DNA from: Microbulbifer hainanensis
GTDB lineage: Bacteria; Pseudomonadota; Gammaproteobacteria; Pseudomonadales; Cellvibrionaceae
Direction: 5' to 3'
NCBI RefSeq assembly: GCF_014904735.1
Contig: NZ_JACZCR010000050.1
Coordinates: forward strand, 1-64,000
DNA: 64,000 nt
The translations under genes and the position numbers were made by a program. The notes below the pieces were generated by a model. The model searched no databases and was not told the origin of the DNA. It saw only the letters and a list, made by a program, of their open reading frames with translations. Below are positions 58,501 to 64,000 of the stretch, piece after piece. Position 1 is the first letter of the stretch, and every line of letters starts with the position of its first letter.

Positions 58501-59063
58501 CGGACCACGAGGACGAGATCCGCGAGCGCACCCAGAGCTACGGCACGCACAAACGGCCCGATGACTACCTGGATAGCTTCAACCAGTTCATCAAGGACCA
58601 GCTCAACCAATCCGCCGCCCTAGCAGTGGTAGTAAACCGGCCCCGCGACCTCACCCGCGAGCAACTGAAAGAAGTGAAGCTGCTGCTGGACAATCACGGC
58701 TACTCGGAAGCGAACCTGCAAAGCGCGGTGCGCAACCAGACCAACCAGGATATCGCCGCCAGTATCATTGGCCATATACGCCGGGCGGCACTTGGGGAGG
58801 CGCTGGTGCCGTTCGAGCAGCGGGTCGCCAAAGCCATGGACAGGATTTTTACCCAACACACTTGGAACCCTGCTCAACGTAAGTGGCTGCAGCGTCTCGC
58901 CAAGCAGCTGACCCACGAGGTGGTCATTGATCGTGAGACCATCAACCAGATGCCCGCCTTCGAGGGGGGCGCCCGCCGGCTGGATAAAGTACTGAACGAT
59001 CAGCTGGATACCGTACTGGAAGAATTTAAAGCGGACCTCTGGCCTTCCACCCAGACCGCGTAA
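55545..59063 (+). CDS. hsdR: Type I restriction enzyme, R (translocase/nuclease) subunit
   Basis: HsdR moves DNA by ATP hydrolysis and cuts it when bound to the HsdM/HsdS complex at unmodified sites. The product is about 1172 residues, the size of EcoKI-type HsdR. An N-terminal DUF4145-like helical domain (about 1-120) precedes a coiled-coil linker (about 150-250). A PD-(D/E)XK nuclease with VAVVEAKKE lies near residue 330, and the helicase part has Walker A ATGTGKTRT near 475, IIIDEAHRG near 577 and GLTATPA near 620. The start is the GTG directly after the strong AAAGGGGGAG site; a GTG 19 codons upstream is in frame but weaker. The nuclease and helicase motifs look intact. Confidence 0.93.
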   Translation: MKVTDTLESTNFGFLAEHDQLFLQLAASAEQAFSSDPNTTLIKLRQLGEALAQHIAARVGVEIDEQTGQADLLYRLNRELRLEPTVRELFHTLRIEGNKATHEFRTQHREALDGLKVARALAIWFHQSFGGAGTKFKPGPFVAPTDPSSHLRQLQNEIDKLKHDLQEANVQLNSSQQLNDLVAKEKAEFEALAVAMDEESRAKAEEAATHEQALTAQRQEYEQKIKALQQQLAEQSDKTVSAERQKVAKQTQAASQHIVLNEELTRILIDQQLVENGWEADSQELTYQKGARPEKGVNRAIAEWPTQRGPADYVLFAGLTPVAVVEAKKENTNVAGKIRQAERYSRGFQVAAPLISAWELAGRTVAWPDEADGHFKVPFVYSCNGRPYIPQLAEQSGTWFRDVREPSNIRRALQKFHTPGGLLDLLQRSKEKAEQQLEQEPFGYLKLRDYQQKAIVATENALVAGVRQALLAMATGTGKTRTIIGLMYRFLKAERFKRILFLVDRTALGQQAIDAFNEAPLEQNHTLSKIYNVAELGDMAAEAETRVQVATVQAMVARVFRSDTPPPVDQFDCIIIDEAHRGYTLDQEMTEGELATRDASQYLSSYRRVLDYFDAVKVGLTATPAKHTSEIFGKPVYTYSYREAVADDWLIDHEPPIRYETLLTQKGIQFEKGSAVQAINTQTGAVETAELEDELNFEVETFNRRVINENFNRVICEQLVQELDPFGDEKTMIFCATDLHADMIKRLLDDAFKELYNGEYNQAAVAKITGQSDKVNQLIREYKNERYPNIAITVDLLTTGIDVPKICNLVFLRRVRSRILYEQMIGRATRRCDEIGKTVFRIYDPVDIYAALQDVNTMKPLVKDPNISLEQLVDELTDPEQLERALNSPGEQEGETHADAVLSQLSQKLMRVLRKADNKADSKPALKQKLGELEQQWGVAPKSLHKHLHDLGPSQAAEFIRQHAGLLNQLSEVKTLFGSEKMPLISDHEDEIRERTQSYGTHKRPDDYLDSFNQFIKDQLNQSAALAVVVNRPRDLTREQLKEVKLLLDNHGYSEANLQSAVRNQTNQDIAASIIGHIRRAALGEALVPFEQRVAKAMDRIFTQHTWNPAQRKWLQRLAKQLTHEVVIDRETINQMPAFEGGARRLDKVLNDQLDTVLEEFKADLWPSTQTA

Positions 59064-59086
59064 CGAATTAGATGTAAGGAAGTACC

Positions 59087-60715
59087 ATGACCAATAACGA
59101 TATCGTACAGAAACTCTGGAACCTCTGCGACGTGCTGCGCGACGACGGCATCAACTACTCGGACTACGTCACCGAGCTGGTTCTGTTGCTATTTATCAAG
59201 ATGGTGCACGAGAACACCGAGGCCGGCACCCTGCAGAAGCACCCGCTGCCGGAGGGCTGCCGCTGGAGCGACCTTAACGGCAAATCCGGCATCAACCTGC
59301 TGAACGACTACAAGCGCATCCTGTTGACCCTCTCCACCGGTAAGGACGGCGATGGCAATATCGTGCACGAAGACCCGCTGATCAGCGCCGTCTATGCCGA
59401 CGCTCAAACCCGCCTTAGGGAACCCCGCCATCTGGAGCAGATGGTCAAAACCCTGGACCAGATCGACTGGTTCAGCGCCCAGAAAGACGGCCTCGGCGAC
59501 TTGTACGAGGGCCTGTTGCAGAAAAACGCCAACGAAACCAAGTCCGGCGCTGGCCAGTACTTCACCCCGCGCGCGCTGATCAATTCCATGGTGCGCTGTA
59601 TTCAGCCACAGCCCGGCGAGGTGATTCAGGACCCGGCCGCCGGTACCGCCGGCTTCCTGATTGCCGCCGACCAATACATCAAGGAGCAGACCGACGATCT
59701 GTTCGACCTGACCGCCAAACAGCAGGCGTTCCAGAAGAATCAAGCCTTTGTCGGTATCGAGCTGGTACCCGGTACCCGCCGCCTGGCGCTGATGAACTGC
59801 CTGCTGCACGGCATGGAAGGTGACGACGAGGGGGTGGTGCACCTGGGCAATGCCCTCGGTCAGGCCGGTGCCAGCCTCGCCAAGGCAGATATCATTCTCG
59901 CCAATCCACCATTTGGCACCGCCAAGGGCGGCGAGGCCAGCATCACCCGCGATGACCTCACCTACAAGACCAGCAACAAGCAGCTGGCATTTCTGCAGCA
60001 TATCTACCGCAACCTTAAGCCTGGCGGCCGCGCCGCGGTGGTGCTGCCGGACAACGTACTGTTCGAGACCGGAGTGGGTACTGAGGTGCGCCGGGACCTT
60101 ATGCACAAGTGCAACCTGCACACCATTCTGCGTCTGCCCACGGGTATCTTCTACGCCCAGGGGGTAAAGACCAATGTACTGTTCTTCACTAAGGGATCGG
60201 CCAAAGACAAGCTGCAGGAAGAGAATTGCACCGAGAATGTGTGGGTCTACGACCTGCGTACCAACATGCCCAGTTTCGGCAAGCGCACCCCGTTCGGCGA
60301 GCAGCACCTGAAACCGTTTGAAAAGGTCTACGGCAAAAAGGCGGATGGCACCAGCAAACGCAACGAAGGCGAATGGAGCTTCGGCGCCGAGGAGATCGAC
60401 CTAGCACCGGAAGCGCAAAAGGCCGACGAGAATCAGGATGTGGACGAACGCCTGGCTCATAGCCGCTGGCGCTGCTTCAGCCGCGAGTGGATTGCCGAGC
60501 ACAAGGGCGACTCACTGGATATCAGCTGGCTGAAGGATGCCGACAGCGTGGATGCAGCCAATCTGCCGGAACCCAGTGTGCTGGCCGGGCAAGCTATGGG
60601 CGAGCTGGTGCAGGCACTGGGAGAGCTGGATAGACTGATGCGTGAGCTGGGCGCTGGGGATGAGGCGGATGCCCAAAAAATACTGCTCAACGAGATATTA
60701 GGGGAGGCGAAATAG
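59087..60715 (+). CDS. hsdM: Type I restriction-modification system, M subunit (N6-adenine methylase)
   Basis: HsdM methylates adenine in the recognition site with SAM. The 542-residue protein has the N-terminal HsdM helical domain (LWNLCDVLRDDGINYSDYVT), the SAM-binding DPAAGTAGFLIAADQY near residue 182, and the catalytic NPPFGTAKGG near residue 274. AGGAAG lies before the ATG. Its stop overlaps the hsdS GTG by one base, so M and S are made together. Confidence 0.95.
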   Translation: MTNNDIVQKLWNLCDVLRDDGINYSDYVTELVLLLFIKMVHENTEAGTLQKHPLPEGCRWSDLNGKSGINLLNDYKRILLTLSTGKDGDGNIVHEDPLISAVYADAQTRLREPRHLEQMVKTLDQIDWFSAQKDGLGDLYEGLLQKNANETKSGAGQYFTPRALINSMVRCIQPQPGEVIQDPAAGTAGFLIAADQYIKEQTDDLFDLTAKQQAFQKNQAFVGIELVPGTRRLALMNCLLHGMEGDDEGVVHLGNALGQAGASLAKADIILANPPFGTAKGGEASITRDDLTYKTSNKQLAFLQHIYRNLKPGGRAAVVLPDNVLFETGVGTEVRRDLMHKCNLHTILRLPTGIFYAQGVKTNVLFFTKGSAKDKLQEENCTENVWVYDLRTNMPSFGKRTPFGEQHLKPFEKVYGKKADGTSKRNEGEWSFGAEEIDLAPEAQKADENQDVDERLAHSRWRCFSREWIAEHKGDSLDISWLKDADSVDAANLPEPSVLAGQAMGELVQALGELDRLMRELGAGDEADAQKILLNEILGEAK

Positions 60716-62010
60716 TGAAAGCCCCGGCAACTCCGCAATCCTGGCAACGTGCCACTCTTGGAGAACTCGTAAACCTGAGCACTGGTAAGCTAGACGCAAA
60801 TGCGGCCGTCGATAGGGGGAGGTTCCCGTTTTTTACCTGTGCTGAGGCAATATCCCGGATCGACAATTATGCATTTGATACTGATGCAGTATTACTAGCG
60901 GGAAATGGCTCCTTCAGCGTTAAGCGCTATTCAGGCAAGTTCAATGCGTATCAGCGTACGTATGTAATCGAGCCCATTCAAATTAGCTTGAACTTTCTAT
61001 ACTGGCTCACTCGTGGTCACATTTCACTGATTACGCAGGGCGAGCGTGGTTCGACAATACCCTACATACGAAAGGGCGACATTACGGGCGTCGAGCTTTC
61101 GCTGCCCCCCTTGGCCGAACAAAAAATCATCGCCGACAAACTCGACACCCTGCTGGCCCAGGTAGAAAACACCAAAGCCCGCCTCGAGTGCATCCCCCAG
61201 ATTCTCAAGCGCTTCCGGCAGTCTGTTCTGACTGTGGCAATAAGTGGGGAGCTAACAAAAGATTGGCGTAACAGCAGCCATTTGGGTAACTGGACCTCCG
61301 GTGCACTTGGTGACTTCATAGAAAAACCAAAGTACGGGACCTCTGCAAAGTCTCTGAAAGACGGTCTTATACCTGTACTGCGTATGGGAAACCTGCAAGA
61401 CGGAAAACTAGACTGGTCTGACTTGGTATATTCATCAGACTTAGCAGAAATAGAGAAGTATCAGCTTACCCCCGGTGATGTCCTATTTAATCGAACAAAT
61501 AGCCCAGAGTTAGTGGGGAAAACCTCCATATATCGAGGAGAGAGAGAGGCGATTTATGCTGGATACCTAATTAAAATCAAATGCTCAGAACTGCTGAATC
61601 CGGAATTTCTCAACTACCATTTAAACAGCCCTTATGCAAAAGATTACTATAAGGCCGTAAAATCAGACGGTGTAAGTCAATCCAATATCAATGCCAAAAA
61701 GCTCAGCGCGTACCCCATTCATTGCCCGCCAATTGAAGAGCAAGCCGAAATCGTCCGCCAGATTGAGCAACTTTTCGCTTTTGCCGACACTATTGAGAAA
61801 CAGATTAACAATGCCTTGGCGCGGGTCGAGTACCTCACCCAGTCCATCCTCGCCAAAGCCTTCCGCGGCGAACTCACCGAGCAGTGGCGCGAGGACAACC
61901 CGCACCTGATCAGCGGCGACAACAGCGCGACGGCACTGCTGATGCGCATCCACGCGGAACGGGTCGCGAAGCCACCCAAGAAAAAGATAATCCGAGCTAG
62001 GGCGCGATAA
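60715..62010 (+). CDS. hsdS: Type I restriction-modification system, specificity subunit
   Basis: HsdS sets the two-part recognition sequence. The 431-residue protein has two target-recognition domains (about residues 5-125 and 195-335), each followed by a conserved helical region (LPPLAEQKIIADKLDTLLAQ; CPPIEEQAEIVRQIEQLFAF). The recognition sequence cannot be read from the protein. The gene starts with GTG overlapping the hsdM stop. The target domains, especially the second, are more AT-rich than the conserved parts, as expected from domain exchange. Confidence 0.93.
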   Translation: MKAPATPQSWQRATLGELVNLSTGKLDANAAVDRGRFPFFTCAEAISRIDNYAFDTDAVLLAGNGSFSVKRYSGKFNAYQRTYVIEPIQISLNFLYWLTRGHISLITQGERGSTIPYIRKGDITGVELSLPPLAEQKIIADKLDTLLAQVENTKARLECIPQILKRFRQSVLTVAISGELTKDWRNSSHLGNWTSGALGDFIEKPKYGTSAKSLKDGLIPVLRMGNLQDGKLDWSDLVYSSDLAEIEKYQLTPGDVLFNRTNSPELVGKTSIYRGEREAIYAGYLIKIKCSELLNPEFLNYHLNSPYAKDYYKAVKSDGVSQSNINAKKLSAYPIHCPPIEEQAEIVRQIEQLFAFADTIEKQINNALARVEYLTQSILAKAFRGELTEQWREDNPHLISGDNSATALLMRIHAERVAKPPKKKIIRARAR

Positions 62011-62020
62011 GAGAGAGCAC

Positions 62021-62422
62021 ATGGAAAATCAACCTCTCGGTAGTGGAGAGCAAGCCAAGATAGTTATTTTTATCCTACTAATGCTGCTTGCTAATGTGTG
62101 GGCAATTGTTCCGGCGATACTCCTTGGACTAGGAATATTTATGCTGAAGCGATCTGAAGATTTTTCATACATAAAAGCGGCAGTAAATATTACAAAAGGC
62201 TACTGGGTGTTAGTGTCACTATTCTGGGCCGCATTTATTCTCATAGATCAGTACGAATGGTATTCACGTGATGGGTTTGTTAACTGGATTGCGGACGGAA
62301 ACTATATAATGTTATTTTTCGTTATCGCTCCCCTAGCCCCGATCCCCTTGACCCATTACTTAATACTTAAGCCTCTCAAGCTGAGAAAAGCATGGGTCAC
62401 TAAAAACGGTATTTTTCAGTAG
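62021..62422 (+). CDS. Small hypothetical membrane protein in the restriction locus
   Basis: A 133-residue protein with three or four predicted membrane helices (IVIFILLMLLANVWAIVPAI, ILLGLGIFM, YWVLVSLFWAAFILI, MLFFVIAPLAPIPLTHYLIL). No family is recognised. It starts 10 bases after hsdS and ends nine bases before the ATPase gene, so it is probably cotranscribed with both. It may be an effector or anchor of an accessory defence system, but that is inference from context. Confidence 0.6.
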   Translation: MENQPLGSGEQAKIVIFILLMLLANVWAIVPAILLGLGIFMLKRSEDFSYIKAAVNITKGYWVLVSLFWAAFILIDQYEWYSRDGFVNWIADGNYIMLFFVIAPLAPIPLTHYLILKPLKLRKAWVTKNGIFQ

Positions 62423-62431
62423 AAAGAAAAT

Positions 62432-64000
62432 ATGGAACCCAGGAATAACAATAAGACTTCGGTATTTTTTTCACCGCGAAAACCTGATGACCACACACTG
62501 TTCAATGAAGCTCGCGCCCCCGCCATTGTTATCGTCCCATCTTTACGGGACTGGGATGATTTTGGACACAAAATTTATGCCAGCTATTACCTCATTAGAG
62601 ATAACATCTACATACAAGAAGGAAAAATACTGCTTGGGTTCATTGAAAACGATAGGGAAATTAAGAAGAAACTTTACAAGAACGAACAACTCCTAATATC
62701 GTCAGAAGAGCTGCCGACTTTCTTTACAATGCGCCAAGACATGGAGGCATACCGAGCGTTAATCCATGAAAAAGGAACTGACCGCGCACTGCAACTTTTG
62801 TCTGAATTAAATGATCTTGTTTACGCAAGAAAATCAAGAAAGCCTCAAAAGTGGCTTTCTACAGCTCTTGAGTCCGAAGTTTTTAAATTGGGCTTCATGC
62901 GAAGCTCAGATCAATTTTTCACTTTTCATAATGCCGAATCTATTTTAGACGGCGTAAAGGCAGAGCGCCTAGATAGAATCTCGACTACTCTCCATTTAAA
63001 ATTCAAACTTGACGCATTTAACAACGATCATCAAATAGATTTTGAGTTTTCTTCAGATGACCCCCTACCAAGAAGAGTGAATGTCCTGATTGGCAGAAAC
63101 GGATTGGGAAAAAGCCAGGCTTTGGGAGCAATTGTTAAATCGCTCCAATATGGTAATCATGACCTAATAGATCCGACTTACGGCCGACCAATGATCAGTC
63201 GGGTTTTAGCTATAGCGACGCCCGGTGAAACCGCACATACCTTCCCTGAAGAAAGCGCTACACAAAAAACGCTATATCGAAGATTGAACTTAACGAGGAA
63301 TACTAACAACGGCCCGAGTAGAGATTTCGGAGAAATTTGCGTTCAACTTGTACGTTCAACTGAACAGATTGGCGGAAACTTGCGGTGGGAGATTTTTTTG
63401 AAAACCATCTCGAAAGTATTCAAAGGCCAAACAATTGGTTTAAAACTTCATAGCAATGTGTTTGCTAGAAACGCAAACCTTATCTCCATTAACGGCCAGA
63501 ATTATGTACCACTAGATTCACTAAGCGATGGCGGAGAACAGGCTACTTTAGAGCTCTGGTCGGCGATTCAGTCAAATTCAAGCCCCTTCAAGCTCATCAG
63601 CGGTCAGGCATACCGTTTAAGTAGTGGCGAGCTATCTTTTATCAAGTTTGCCGCACAAGCGAGTCTATTTATCGAGAATGGGACACTGGTACTTCTGGAC
63701 GAGCCAGAGACTCATCTGCACCCAAATTTGATATCAGACTTCATAAGCTTATTAAACAATCTCCTTGAAATTACTGGGTCTATTGCGATAGTTGCGTCTC
63801 ACTCCTCATATATAGTACGTGAAATACCCAAAAAGCAGGTTCAGGTGTTCAAAAGTGATAGCGACGGAAACATTCACATTCTGAACCCTAGGCTAAACAC
63901 ATTTGGCGCTAATATCGGATCAATTTCCTACTTTATTTTCGAAGATGAAGTATCAAGCATAGCGGTCAGCGATATTGCCAACAGCCTAAGAAATTTGGTT
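62432..64000 (+). CDS. AAA/ABC-type P-loop ATPase, 3' end cut by window
   Basis: The frame is open from the ATG at 62432 to the last base (523 codons, no stop). After an unassigned N-terminal region of about 200 residues come Walker A GRNGLGKS (221-228), an ABC-like signature LSSGELSFIKFA and Walker B TLVLLDEPETHLHPN. A switch-like ASHSSYIVREIP follows. This order is that of AAA_21/OLD-like or Rad50/SMC-like ATPases. ATPases of this kind are found beside restriction systems, and some are defence ATPases (as in PARIS, Septu and OLD/Gabija types). The partner or effector would be encoded beyond the window. The sequence is AT-rich compared with hsdM. The exact system cannot be named. Confidence 0.8.
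   Translation, partial: MEPRNNNKTSVFFSPRKPDDHTLFNEARAPAIVIVPSLRDWDDFGHKIYASYYLIRDNIYIQEGKILLGFIENDREIKKKLYKNEQLLISSEELPTFFTMRQDMEAYRALIHEKGTDRALQLLSELNDLVYARKSRKPQKWLSTALESEVFKLGFMRSSDQFFTFHNAESILDGVKAERLDRISTTLHLKFKLDAFNNDHQIDFEFSSDDPLPRRVNVLIGRNGLGKSQALGAIVKSLQYGNHDLIDPTYGRPMISRVLAIATPGETAHTFPEESATQKTLYRRLNLTRNTNNGPSRDFGEICVQLVRSTEQIGGNLRWEIFLKTISKVFKGQTIGLKLHSNVFARNANLISINGQNYVPLDSLSDGGEQATLELWSAIQSNSSPFKLISGQAYRLSSGELSFIKFAAQASLFIENGTLVLLDEPETHLHPNLISDFISLLNNLLEITGSIAIVASHSSYIVREIPKKQVQVFKSDSDGNIHILNPRLNTFGANIGSISYFIFEDEVSSIAVSDIANSLRNLV

Larger units (their letters stand above)
51350..64000 (+). mobile_element. Genomic island integrated at the CAT tRNA gene, extends past the window
   Basis: A tyrosine integrase gene begins 202 bases after the tRNA and points away from it, the standard form of islands using tRNA 3' ends as attachment sites. 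The genes behind it are of mobile type: small phage-like genes, a type I restriction-modification system, and a truncated ATPase gene. Several of these (52.8-54.9 and 62-64 kb) are more AT-rich than the core genes. No second copy of the tRNA end appears before base 64000, so the right junction lies outside the window. Confidence 0.85.

Overview
The window is a piece of a gammaproteobacterial chromosome (high-GC core genes). Gene content and order (coq7, a Crp/Vfr-type regulator, amgK-murU divergent from lptD-surA-pdxA-rsmA-apaH, rpsU-yqeY-dnaG-rpoD) fit the Pseudomonas/Cellvibrionales side of the class. A marine Microbulbifer-like organism is my best guess, but the sequence alone does not prove the genus.

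Layout. 1-5.3 kb: end of purH, purD, coq7, an OsmC-family gene and a crp/vfr gene. 5.4-10.5 kb: a leftward trp operon, trpE-(voltage-gated cation channel)-trpG-trpD-trpC, preceded by a promoter and a candidate leader peptide with two Trp codons. 10.6-13.1 kb: rpe, murU and amgK (sugar phosphate metabolism and cell-wall recycling). 13.4-20.2 kb: lptD, surA, pdxA, rsmA and apaH. 20.2-26.2 kb: a leftward ribosomal-peptide cluster, hlyD - C39 peptidase/ABC exporter - 53-residue precursor - secreted Tiki/EreA-like protein - ATP-grasp ligase, behind one strong promoter. 26.3-28.4 kb: a CapA-like gene and galE. 28.8-34.4 kb: the stress trio yeaG-yeaH-spoVR and a helix-turn-helix/receiver protein. 34.6-34.75 kb: a candidate small RNA. 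34.9-42.9 kb: cca-folM, a LysR/MFS pair, an HxlR/old-yellow-enzyme pair, folB-folK and tsaD. 43.0-48.8 kb: rpsU-yqeY-dnaG-rpoD and dgkA. 48.9-51.2 kb: an autotransporter. 51.27 kb: a CAT-anticodon tRNA, followed by a tyrosine integrase and a genomic island that runs past the end of the window. The island holds small phage-like genes, a complete type I restriction-modification system, a small membrane protein and a truncated AAA ATPase.

How the genes work together. The most interesting system is the peptide cluster at 20.2-26.2 kb. A short gene at 22586-22747 (minus strand) encodes a leader ending in a double glycine and a 20-residue core rich in Thr, Glu and Asp. Next to it are an ATP-grasp enzyme of the graspetide (omega-ester/amide) type, a C39-peptidase exporter that would cut after the double glycine, and a membrane fusion protein. 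The core has no microviridin motif, so the product may be a new graspetide-like peptide. The second point of interest is the island: a type I restriction system followed by an unassigned membrane protein and a P-loop ATPase, which together look like a defence locus.

All assignments come from reading the sequence and from family knowledge; no database search was run.
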